A DNA stretch of 9,550 bases from Planctomycetales bacterium (GCA_027451455.1 DAIDJI010000151.1:1-9550), one strand, 5' to 3'. Counted from the first letter of the stretch, positions 1 to 6,231 are shown. A program made the numbers and translations. The notes: a model not told the origin generated them from the sequence alone.

Positions 1-52
1 AAGTTCCCGGACGTGCCGGGACGAGGTCAAGAAGATCTCAAGGATTGGGAAC

Positions 53-87
53 CGGCCGGGCCCGGGGTTGTGCCCCGGACCCGGTCG
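53..87. terminator. GC-rich hairpin, possible terminator
   Basis: Arms 53-67 and 73-87 pair over about 15 bases with one C-A mismatch and one G-T wobble, around a 5-base loop (TTGTG). No T-run follows on either strand, so if it terminates transcription it is not a textbook intrinsic terminator. It could end a gene lying left of the window, or be part of a leftward leader RNA. Confidence 0.4.
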
Positions 88-124
88 ATCCTGACCGTTG
101 AGTTATGGTCGAAAGTGCGGCTGC

Positions 125-182
125 CCGACGGGCAACCCGTCGGCTGCCGTTAGGCGAGCCGCCCCTGGTTATCACTACACAC
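125..182 (-). promoter_or_regulatory. Candidate leader: ideal RBS, 10-codon mini-ORF and hairpin
   Basis: On the minus strand, AAGGAGGTGATC (complement of 185-196) matches the anti-Shine-Dalgarno tail of 16S rRNA perfectly. Seven bases after its GGAGG core lies a GTG (182-180) opening a 10-codon frame, MCSDNQGRLA, that ends in TAA at 152-150. Seven bases further, a perfect 8-bp stem with a 3-base loop forms (143-125). An RBS, a very short ORF and a hairpin in this order resemble a translated leader or attenuator for a leftward gene outside the window. No peptide family is recognised, and chance or a 16S remnant are alternatives. Confidence 0.2.
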
Positions 183-256
183 GCGATCACCTCCTTTCGC
201 TCTAGCCTCCCCGGCCCCACCGGAGACCAGCCTCGAGTGGGGGCGGGCTCTAGTCC

Positions 257-277
257 CTCGCGACACGGTATCGCGAG
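257..277. repeat. Perfect inverted repeat
   Basis: CTCGCGA (257-263) and TCGCGAG (271-277) are perfect inverted copies around a 7-base spacer. The size and symmetry would fit a dimeric regulator's operator or a small RNA hairpin upstream of hisF. No regulator can be assigned. Confidence 0.35.
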
Positions 278-491
278 ACGAAAGTCGGCCGAATGGTGTG
301 TTGTCTCTCGACCGACCAAATTACTGTATACGGACCGAAGGCGCCGATCAACCGTCTGGAGACGAAAGTTCGGGTGGGAGCGAGGGCGTGCCGGAGCAGT
401 CTCTAGGATCGCGGCGTGGCGTCAGATAAAATGCAAGAACGGGCGGCGATCGACCGCGTGGCCCATTCCCATTTCGGGGCGAGTCTGCAAG

Positions 492-1322
492 ATGCTGGCC
501 AAGCGGATCATCCCCTGCCTGGACGTGAATCGTGGGCGAGTGGTCAAGGGGACGAACTTCCTCAACCTTCGGGACGCTGGCGACCCGGTGGACGTGGCGG
601 CCCGCTACGACGCCGAGGGAGCGGATGAGTTGGTCTTTCTCGACATTACGGCGAGCCATGAGGACCGGGGCATCCTGCTGGACGTGGTTCGGCGGACGGC
701 CGAAGTTTGCTTCATGCCGCTGACCGTAGGGGGTGGGATTCGCGGGGTCGAGGACGTTCGAACGCTGTTGAACGCGGGTGCGGACAAGGTTTCGATCAAC
801 TCGGCGGCTGTCCGGGATCCGGAACTGGTTCGTCGGGCCTCGCGGCGGTTCGGCAGCCAGTGTATCGTGGTCAACATCGATCCGAAGCGGGTATTCCGGG
901 ATGGTCGGGAGGTCTGGGAGGTCCATATCAATGGCGGCCGGATCGCGACCGGGCTGGAGGCGGTGGCCTGGGCCCGCGAGGTTGAGCGGCTCGGCGCCGG
1001 GGAGATCGTCCTGACCAGCATGGACGCCGACGGTACGAAGGCCGGCTATGACCTGGAGATGACACGAGCGGTGGTTGAGGCGGTTGGCATTCCGGTGGTC
1101 GCCTCGGGGGGAGCGGGACATCCCGAGCACCTGGCCGCGGCCCTGGCCGACCCCCCGGCCGGCGCGGGTGCCTCGGCCGCGCTGGCCGCCAGCATCTTTC
1201 ATTACGGCGAGTTCACGATTGCCGAGACGAAGGAGTTCCTCGAAGGCCGGGGTCTGCCGGTCCGCCGGGTACCGGCTCGGCCACGGCGCGGGGCCGAGGC
1301 CGCCGCGCTGGGGGCGTCCTGA
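492..1322 (+). CDS. hisF: Imidazole glycerol phosphate synthase, cyclase subunit HisF
   Basis: HisF is the cytoplasmic cyclase half of the HisF-HisH enzyme. It uses ammonia made by HisH to convert PRFAR to imidazole glycerol phosphate plus AICAR, linking histidine and purine synthesis. The start at ATG 492 gives the family's N-terminus (MLAKRIIPCLDV) directly. Both catalytic aspartates are in place: Asp11 in CLDV and Asp130 in NIDPKR. The (beta/alpha)8-barrel phosphate-binding loops are visible as VGGGI near residue 80, SGGAG near 205 and ALAASIFH near 230. At 276 residues it is about 20 longer than usual, with a small insert around 220-226 (DPPAGAG) and a Pro/Arg/Ala-rich tail from about 258. 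The conserved Asp of the usual GADAAL is Ser here. The ribosome site is weak (GGGGCGAG about 8 bases upstream). No other his gene is next to it, so hisH must lie elsewhere. Confidence 0.96.
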   Translation: MLAKRIIPCLDVNRGRVVKGTNFLNLRDAGDPVDVAARYDAEGADELVFLDITASHEDRGILLDVVRRTAEVCFMPLTVGGGIRGVEDVRTLLNAGADKVSINSAAVRDPELVRRASRRFGSQCIVVNIDPKRVFRDGREVWEVHINGGRIATGLEAVAWAREVERLGAGEIVLTSMDADGTKAGYDLEMTRAVVEAVGIPVVASGGAGHPEHLAAALADPPAGAGASAALAASIFHYGEFTIAETKEFLEGRGLPVRRVPARPRRGAEAAALGAS

Positions 1323-1417
1323 GGCGACGAATCCCGGTACGTTTCTCCGAATATTTTGATCCCTTTCCGCTCCGTCCTCCGGTCCGAATCGAATCGAATC
1401 CGTGGTATCCGACCCGC

Positions 1418-1422
1418 AGGAG
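1418..1422 (+). promoter_or_regulatory. Ribosome binding site fixing the pilT start
   Basis: AGGAG lies 8 bases upstream of ATG 1431. This favours that start over the in-frame ATG at 1356, whose extra 25 residues have no family match and which overlaps an AT-rich patch (1350-1358). A GAATC triplet repeat (1386-1400) lies just upstream. Confidence 0.65.
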
Positions 1423-1430
1423 TCCAGCCC

Positions 1431-2588
1431 ATGGCGACGGCCGTCGAGACCTCCGTTGAAGCAATGCCCAACGAGCCGGAAGCCAACAAGCTTTTCCGGA
1501 TGGTCATGAAGTACAAGGGCTCCGACCTGCATTTAAAGGTCGGGCTCCCCCCCGCCATGCGGCTGGCCGGCGTGCTCCGGACGATGCAATTGCCGGTGCT
1601 CACCAGCGCGGACATGGAGCGGCTGATGTTCCCGCTCCTGACCCCTCGTCAGAAGGAGATCCTCGAGACCACCGGCGGGGCGGACTTCGCGCACATCATC
1701 GTCGACCCCAACGGCGACGAGACCCGGTTCCGCGTCAATCTCTTCAAGCAGCGCGGGCGGCTGAGTCTCGTGGCCCGGCGGGTGAATACGTCGATCCCCG
1801 ACTTCGAGGGCCTCGGCCTGCCGCCGGTTCTCGCCGATATCGTCACGACCGACCAGGGGATCATCATCCTCGCGGGCGTCACCGGTTCGGGGAAGTCGAC
1901 CACCATCGCCTCGATGCTCAATTACGTCAACAAGACCGAGCGATGCCACGTCGTCACCATCGAGGACCCGATCGAGTTCACGTTCAAGGATGACAAGTGC
2001 ATCATCAACCAGCGTGAGGTCGGCATCGACGTCATCGACTGGAACACGGCGTTGAAGCACGCGGTCCGGCAGGATCCCGACATTATCCTGGTGGGCGAGA
2101 TGCGAGACCAGGAGACCTTCAGCGCCGCACTTCACGCCGCCGAGACCGGCCACCTGGTGTTTGGAACGATCCACGCCTCGAGCGCCCCCTCGACGATCAG
2201 CCGCATCCTCGATCTCTTCCCGGAGGAGATGCACTCGGCGATGCGGCAAAACCTGGCGTTCAACCTGAAGGCGATCATCGCCCAGAAGCTTTTGAAGACG
2301 ACCAAGGAATGGGAGGCGACGCATGGGCAGTCTCGCGTTCCGCTCGTTGAGATCATGCGGATGAATCCGACGGTCCGCAAACTGATTCTGACTGAGGAGG
2401 ACATCAAGCTGGCACAGGCCATTCGGATGGGGAAGGAAGAGGGAATGGTGGACTTCACCGAGAGTCTGCGACAGCTAGTGGTGAACGAGACGATCGAGCG
2501 GGCGACGGCGTTCGAGGTCGCCCCGAATCCCGAGACATTGCGGATGGTGCTCAAGGGGATTCAGCTCCCCGAGCAGGGCATCCTCTGA
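1431..2588 (+). CDS. pilT: PilT/PilU-family type IV pilus retraction ATPase
   Basis: This 385-residue protein has the length and layout of PilT, the cytoplasmic hexameric ATPase that disassembles type IV pili for twitching or DNA uptake. An N-terminal PAS-like domain begins with the PilT-typical GSDLHLKVG (30-38). The RecA-like domain carries Walker A GVTGSGKST (149-157), an Asp box TIEDPIEF (176-183), Walker B DIILVGEMRD (217-226, Glu223) and a His box ETGHLVFGTIH (238-248). A PilT-like C-terminus contains the degenerate equivalent of the AIRNLIRE retraction motif at 313-320 (PTVRKLIL). There is no tetracysteine zinc site, which argues against PilB/GspE. It lies 108 bases after hisF with its own RBS, and the GspE-type ATPase follows 317 bases later. 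PilT and PilU cannot be told apart with confidence. Confidence 0.92.
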   Translation: MATAVETSVEAMPNEPEANKLFRMVMKYKGSDLHLKVGLPPAMRLAGVLRTMQLPVLTSADMERLMFPLLTPRQKEILETTGGADFAHIIVDPNGDETRFRVNLFKQRGRLSLVARRVNTSIPDFEGLGLPPVLADIVTTDQGIIILAGVTGSGKSTTIASMLNYVNKTERCHVVTIEDPIEFTFKDDKCIINQREVGIDVIDWNTALKHAVRQDPDIILVGEMRDQETFSAALHAAETGHLVFGTIHASSAPSTISRILDLFPEEMHSAMRQNLAFNLKAIIAQKLLKTTKEWEATHGQSRVPLVEIMRMNPTVRKLILTEEDIKLAQAIRMGKEEGMVDFTESLRQLVVNETIERATAFEVAPNPETLRMVLKGIQLPEQGIL

Positions 2589-2607
2589 TCGCCCGGTGGA
2601 CGGGCGA
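2589..2607 (+). terminator. Hairpin directly after pilT stop
   Basis: TCGCCCG and CGGGCGA pair perfectly (7 bp) around GTGGA, starting on the base after the pilT stop codon. GAAAGG follows instead of a T-run. A GC hairpin stabilising the 3' end or acting with Rho is plausible. Confidence 0.45.
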
Positions 2608-2616
2608 AAGGTTGGT

Positions 2617-2641
2617 GGCCCCGAGGCTTCCCATCGGGGCC
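2617..2641 (+). terminator. Second hairpin downstream of pilT
   Basis: GGCCCCGA (2617-2624) pairs perfectly with TCGGGGCC (2634-2641) around a 9-base loop. Like the hairpin before it, it is followed by GAAAGG and lacks a U-tract. The two together look like a tandem 3'-end structure for pilT. Confidence 0.5.
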
Positions 2642-2672
2642 GAAAGGTATTAGGATCACACAATCCCGAAGT

Positions 2673-2717
2673 CATCGGCGTTTCGGGCGCCCCGGCGAGA
2701 GCAGCGGGGCGCCGATG
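2673..2717. other. Bulged GC hairpin in the pilT-gspE gap
   Basis: GGCGCCCCG (2686-2694) pairs perfectly with CGGGGCGCC (2705-2713). The stem resumes with CATC (2673-2676) against GATG (2714-2717) across a 9-base one-sided bulge. The loop is GCGAGAGCAG. No gene is seen here. It may be a leader-RNA element of gspE or a DNA-level repeat. Confidence 0.4.
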
Positions 2718-2753
2718 TCACGGTCGTGCGGCGGCCCCGGCGTAACGGGTCCC

Positions 2754-2783
2754 GGGCCCTCGCGAAGAGTGGACGCGGGGCCC
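2754..2783. other. Fourth hairpin in the pilT-gspE gap
   Basis: GGGCCC (2754-2759) plus CGCG (2761-2764) pairs with CGCG (2774-2777) plus GGGCCC (2778-2783), with a single bulged T at 2760 and a 9-base loop. It ends about 120 bases before the gspE start. The bases from 2784 to 2890 show nothing recognisable beyond GC-rich sequence. Confidence 0.4.
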
Positions 2784-2905
2784 TGGCCCAGATCGGGCGA
2801 CGCTGACGCCCCCGGCCTCGAACCGCCCGACTGCGGCCCTCGACGACCGATTGCCGTTCCCGGTCCGTTGGATCGCGCCGGCCTCGCCCCGGAGAAAGCC
2901 CAGCA

Positions 2906-4657
2906 ATGATTCGCCCGTCCCTGGTGCTCGGCACCTTCCTCGTCGCGACGATCGGGCTGGCCTCCGCATCGGAGGCTGCCGACGTCATCTCCGTCATCCT
3001 GGCGCAGTCGCCCAACGTGCCCCGCGGTCCCGGGATGTACCTGAACCTGTTCAAGTTTGTCCCGGTCGTCCTGATCTACTTGCTTTGGGTCTGGACCACC
3101 GACTGGGTCGAGCACGATACCCAGGAACTCAACAATCTCAAGTTCGGTATCTGGCACAGCGTGGTTTTCTTCTCGGGTGTGCTCGGCCTGCTGCTGGTCC
3201 TGGCCCTCCCCATGTACGTGATGGGGCTTATCCTGCTGTTGCTGGCCTATTTCATTCCGCTGCTGACCTACATCTACGCGAGGAACCAGACGGTCCCCGA
3301 CGACCAGAAGGTCCTCACGCCCTACCACCTGGGCGAGGTCACCAACGACGTGCTGGCCAAGCTCGGCATCCGGCCGCTGTTCAACAAGGATGTCGGTACC
3401 TCGGACCGCTCGGGCCCGCCGATCCAGTTCATCGGCAAGTCGTCCACCGGCGGCGGCAAGGAGGACCCGACCCGCGTCAGCCAGGCCGAGGAATCGCGTT
3501 CGTACATGGCCGCAAAGGAACTGGTCTACGACGCCGTCCTTCGCCGCGCCACCGACATTCACCTCGAGCCGACGACCGAGCAGCTCTCGGTCCGCTACCG
3601 GATCGACGGGATTCTCCACGCCGCCGAACCGTTCGACCGCGCCACCGGCGATGCCGTGGTGAACGTTTTCAAGGTTCTCTCGGCGATGGACATCTCCGAG
3701 AAGCGCAAACCGCAGGACGGCTCCTTCGGCGCGAAGCTCCAGGGTCGCGACCTCGATTTCCGCGTTGCGACCTCGGGCTCGAAGGCCGGCGAGAAGCTGG
3801 TCATGCGAATCCTCGACAACAGCTCGGGGATCACCAAGCTTGATGAGCTGGGAATGCGGCCCAAGCTGGTCGAGCAGGTTCGGGCGATGGTGACCCAGCC
3901 GCATGGGATGTTCCTCTGCTGCGGCCCGACCGGCGCCGGTAAGTCCACCACGCTCTACGCCTCGCTCCGCGAGATCGATCGATACCAGCGGAACATCATC
4001 ACCGTTGAGGATCCGATCGAGTATCAGCTCGACAACGTCACTCAGATGGAGGTCAACACCAAGGCCGGCCAGACCTTCGCCGCGATGCTTCGCTCGATCC
4101 TCCGTCAGGATCCCGACGTCATCATGATTGGCGAGATCCGCGATCAGGAGACCGCCTCGATCGCCTGCCAGGCGGCCAACACGGGCCATATGGTGTTCTC
4201 CACCGTCCACTCCAACGACGCGATCACGGCACTCTTCCGGCTTCTGGACCTCGGGGTCGAGCCGCACATGATCGCCTCAGCGCTTTCCGGTGTGATGGCC
4301 CAGCGGCTGGTTCGCAACCTTTGCGAGGCCTGCAAGGAGCCGTACAAGCCCAAGCCTGAGTTCCTCAAAAAAGCGAACATCCCTGCCGACAAGGTCGACG
4401 TTTTCTACCGACGTCCCGAGAACCCTGAGCAGGTCTGCCCGCAGTGCGGCGGCACCGGCTACTTCGGCAGGACCGGCATCTACGAGCTTCTCGTCCTCAC
4501 CGAGCCGATGAAGGAGCTCATCCGAGAGAATCCGTCGATCAACAAGCTCAAGGCTGAGGCGCGCAAGAACGGGATGATCTACCTCCAGGAAGACGGTCTC
4601 CGCCAGGTTATCCAGGGGCGTACATCGATCGAGGAGCTGCTCCGGGTCGTCAAGTAA
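2906..4657 (+). CDS. Membrane-anchored GspE/PilB-family assembly ATPase
   Basis: The C-terminal two thirds is a type II secretion/type IV pilus assembly ATPase, which powers pseudopilus or pilus growth from the cytoplasm. The N2E-like domain has SDIHLE-type ATDIHLEP (215-222) and RYRIDG (230-235). The ATPase core has Walker A GPTGAGKST (340-348), Asp box TVEDPIEY (366-373), Walker B VIMIGEIRD (405-413, Glu410) and a His box with His428 and His435. A zinc tetracysteine follows: Cys473, Cys476, Cys511, Cys514. The N-terminus is unusual. Residues 1-25 look like a signal peptide (ASEAA), followed by hydrophobic segments near 48-64, 84-103 and 105-124. With the signal removed, three helices place the ATPase in the cytoplasm. 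The usual N1/MshEN domain is absent. The RBS is GGAG (2891-2894), 11 bases before ATG. Specific pilus or T2SS role is unresolved. Confidence 0.92.
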   Translation: MIRPSLVLGTFLVATIGLASASEAADVISVILAQSPNVPRGPGMYLNLFKFVPVVLIYLLWVWTTDWVEHDTQELNNLKFGIWHSVVFFSGVLGLLLVLALPMYVMGLILLLLAYFIPLLTYIYARNQTVPDDQKVLTPYHLGEVTNDVLAKLGIRPLFNKDVGTSDRSGPPIQFIGKSSTGGGKEDPTRVSQAEESRSYMAAKELVYDAVLRRATDIHLEPTTEQLSVRYRIDGILHAAEPFDRATGDAVVNVFKVLSAMDISEKRKPQDGSFGAKLQGRDLDFRVATSGSKAGEKLVMRILDNSSGITKLDELGMRPKLVEQVRAMVTQPHGMFLCCGPTGAGKSTTLYASLREIDRYQRNIITVEDPIEYQLDNVTQMEVNTKAGQTFAAMLRSILRQDPDVIMIGEIRDQETASIACQAANTGHMVFSTVHSNDAITALFRLLDLGVEPHMIASALSGVMAQRLVRNLCEACKEPYKPKPEFLKKANIPADKVDVFYRRPENPEQVCPQCGGTGYFGRTGIYELLVLTEPMKELIRENPSINKLKAEARKNGMIYLQEDGLRQVIQGRTSIEELLRVVK

Positions 4658-4789
4658 AGCTCTCCTGTTCGCCGTCGTCGGTCCTGTCCGTGACGGGCTC
4701 TTGAACGTCGATGGGCGGAGGATCGGGATGGGCGTGATCGGCCGGGGCGAAGACGAACAACGGACAAGGGGACGAAAGGGACAAGACCG

Positions 4790-5491
4790 ATGGTGATCCT
4801 GTTCGACATGCTCCTGATCGCACTGGTGCTGGGTCTGGCATACGCCCTGGCCAGCGAAGGTCTCTGGGGCGCGGCATTGATGTTCTTCAACGCGGTCTTC
4901 GCCGGTATGATCGCGTTCAACTTCTACGAGCCGCTGGCAGTCCTGCTCGACAAGACCGGGATCAACTGGGGGTTCTCCGATACCCTCTGTCTTCTCGGCT
5001 TGTTCTGCGTCTCGATGGTGATTCTGCGGCTGACAACCGAGAGTCTGGCGCCGGCGATGGTCCGGTTCCCGACCCCGGTCTACCACGCGGGCCGTTGGAT
5101 CTTCGCGGTTGCCGGGGCGGCCGTCGCGATCTCAATTCTGCTCCTGGGCTTCGAGTGCGCCCCGGTCCACAAGAAGCTGTTCAAGGCCTACGAGTACAAC
5201 TCGAGCCCGCCCTTCCACTGGGGCTTCGATCACAACTGGCTCGGGTTCTTCCAGCACGCGACCGGCGGCCCGTTCGCTCAGTACGGCTCCGGGAGACCGG
5301 ATCCCCTGCTGAATTACGGCCAAGGACTTCCGATCCACCTCTTCGACCCGGACGGCAAGTGGCTGATCGACCACCAGAACGCCCGCCCCTACGGCGACGA
5401 GAAGGTCCCGCCCGATGAAGAGGCCGGCGCCGGTGCGGGAGCCGCCAGGACTGGCGGAGCGCCCAGTGCACCTGGGGCGCCGGGCGCCTGA
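4790..5491 (+). CDS. CvpA-like four-helix membrane protein
   Basis: This 233-residue protein has four predicted membrane helices (about 3-21, 26-45, 64-82 and 101-121). Their spacing and the NFYEPLA motif (44-50) resemble the CvpA (colicin V production) family, whose members are inner-membrane proteins of poorly defined function in secretion and envelope maintenance. A soluble part of about 110 residues follows, rich in aromatics and His, and ends in an Ala/Gly/Pro tail (from about 212). That extension is longer than in classical CvpA. The start at ATG 4790 has AAAGGG (4775-4780) 9 bases upstream. It lies 132 bases after the gspE-type gene on the same strand with no hairpin between that I can see, so co-transcription and a link to the secretion machine are plausible but unproven. 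The family call rests on topology and weak motif likeness. Confidence 0.6.
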   Translation: MVILFDMLLIALVLGLAYALASEGLWGAALMFFNAVFAGMIAFNFYEPLAVLLDKTGINWGFSDTLCLLGLFCVSMVILRLTTESLAPAMVRFPTPVYHAGRWIFAVAGAAVAISILLLGFECAPVHKKLFKAYEYNSSPPFHWGFDHNWLGFFQHATGGPFAQYGSGRPDPLLNYGQGLPIHLFDPDGKWLIDHQNARPYGDEKVPPDEEAGAGAGAARTGGAPSAPGAPGA

Positions 5492-5509
5492 TCGGGACGA
5501 CAGTGATCG

Positions 5510-5535
5510 GGCCCAGCCTGGCTTATGGCTGGGCC
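5510..5535. terminator. Bidirectional terminator hairpin between convergent genes
   Basis: GGCCCAGCC (5510-5518) and GGCTGGGCC (5527-5535) pair perfectly over 9 bp around an 8-base loop. The rightward CvpA-like gene ends 18 bases before it. The stop codon of the leftward gene (5525-5523) lies in the loop, so its last codons form part of the stem. It is suited to ending transcription from both sides, though the U-tract is minimal. Confidence 0.65.
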
Positions 5536-6062
5536 TTCGCCTCATCTTCTGGGGCGTCACCGTATCGTCGCCTTTCGACGAGCTCAAACTGGGCCGCGTT
5601 GGATTTGCCGTAGTCGCCCACCTTCATCCGGTAGACGGCCACCTGCCCGGTCGTCGTCTCGAAGACATAGAGTGGCGCCCAGCCTGCGTTGTAGCGTCCG
5701 AGCGATCCGGTCGCCATCAGGAAGCGTGGCCGGGCGTCGCCGTCAAGCCCGAAATCGGCGGCGAGGTCACGCTCGGCGAACCGGTCAAGGATCTGCGTTT
5801 TGGTTCCTTGTCCCTTGTAAGAGGGGACGGTGGCGAGCAGTCGGGCTCCCTTGTAGTCGAGGAAGTAGAGGGCCTCTAGTGGGATCGATGACCTGGTCCC
5901 CTCATCGTACTCGACCAGGACGGGGCCGGTCGCGACGATACAATTGCCGGTTCGGTCAACGGTGGCGGCCTGCATCGGCCCAGGTCGGACTTCTGAGCCG
6001 AGCCAGCCGAGCACCATCCCGAGACCCATGAACAGCAGACTTCCGATCCCGGAACGTTTCAC
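5523..6062 (-). CDS. Small exported or membrane-anchored protein, function unknown
   Basis: This 179-residue protein starts at GTG 6062, with a strong GAGGAGG (6075-6069) 6 bases upstream. A hydrophobic segment (about 6-23, preceded by Lys2-Arg3) is a signal peptide or anchor, so the rest is probably outside the cytoplasmic membrane. The body contains short motifs I associate with a family widespread in planctomycetes: IVATGPVLV (42-50), LYFLDYKGARL (65-75), FLMATGS (114-120) and LYVFETTTGQVAVYRM (131-146). The repeated hydrophobic-strand pattern suggests a beta-rich fold. No catalytic motif is seen and no function should be assigned. It diverges from the DUF1570 gene across about 235 bases and converges with the CvpA-like gene. 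The family statement is from memory and needs a search. Confidence 0.8.
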   Translation of the reverse strand: MKRSGIGSLLFMGLGMVLGWLGSEVRPGPMQAATVDRTGNCIVATGPVLVEYDEGTRSSIPLEALYFLDYKGARLLATVPSYKGQGTKTQILDRFAERDLAADFGLDGDARPRFLMATGSLGRYNAGWAPLYVFETTTGQVAVYRMKVGDYGKSNAAQFELVERRRYGDAPEDEAKAQP

Positions 6063-6094
6063 GGCACGCCTCCTCGATTACCCAGAGCGAAAGG

Positions 6095-6123
6095 ATTCTA
6101 CCGGTCGCCGTGCGGGGAAAGAC
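6095..6123 (-). promoter_or_regulatory. Weak promoter candidate for the leftward exported protein
   Basis: On the minus strand TAGAAT (6100-6095) fits a -10 box well and lies 32 bases before the GTG start. The hexamer 17 bases further upstream (GTCTTT, 6123-6118) is a poor -35. The sigma factor is unknown. Confidence 0.25.
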
Positions 6124-6202
6124 GGGCGGCATTGTGCGAGGAACCCGTGGAGGCGTCCAGCCCATTCCGACCCGGGTACGGGACGGGGGACGGAGAACCG
6201 GC

Positions 6203-6231
6203 TTGAAGGGCCGCTCCGATCGGTTTACGAA
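6203..6231 (+). promoter_or_regulatory. Weak promoter candidate for the DUF1570 gene
   Basis: TTGAAG (6203-6208) and TACGAA (6226-6231) are separated by 17 bases and lie about 65 bases upstream of the DUF1570 start. Each hexamer matches the housekeeping consensus only partly. No other clear element was seen in the divergent gap. Confidence 0.2.

Larger units (their letters stand above)
1..491. other. Structured intergenic region upstream of hisF
   Basis: No convincing protein gene was found in these 491 bases. The hisF frame stays open upstream, but its translation is low-complexity Arg/Pro/Gly/Ser with no family resemblance. The frames open to the left edge close by about position 153, so the tail of an upstream gene cannot be excluded or named. 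The stretch holds three hairpins (53-87, 125-143, 257-277). An 11-base motif, GAGACGAAAGT, occurs twice (275-285 and 359-369). A 14-base run at 185-198 is identical to the 3' end of 16S rRNA, which means its complement is an ideal Shine-Dalgarno sequence on the minus strand. Possible promoter elements for hisF are TTGTCT (301-306) with TACTGT (323-328), and a TAAAAT box (427-432) without a good -35. Both are weak. Confidence 0.5.

Noticed and set aside
105..491. Open frame extending hisF 129 codons upstream
   Set aside because: The translation is Arg/Pro/Ser-rich without family likeness, while ATG 492 gives the exact conserved HisF N-terminus with Asp11 in place.
1..491. tRNA or known structured RNA (6S, RNase P, SRP) in the left intergenic region
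   Set aside because: Hairpins are present, but no cloverleaf or family-specific conserved motif could be recognised by eye. A covariance-model scan (Rfam/Infernal) would decide.
348..1532. Long minus-strand open frame over hisF
   Set aside because: It is the antisense shadow of a GC-rich gene: no recognisable motif, and it covers a confidently identified gene on the other strand.
1533..2324. Minus-strand open frame over pilT
   Set aside because: It mirrors pilT codon periodicity and has a composition biased to Asp/Arg/Val with no domain; pilT on the + strand has all family motifs.
2672..4267. 531-codon minus-strand open frame over the gspE-type gene
   Set aside because: Despite its length it is the complement of a gene with intact Walker, Asp and His boxes, and it reads as low-complexity charged sequence.
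4658..4789. Small gene or terminator between the gspE-type gene and the CvpA-like gene
   Set aside because: No strong hairpin or plausible short ORF with an RBS was seen in the 132 bases.
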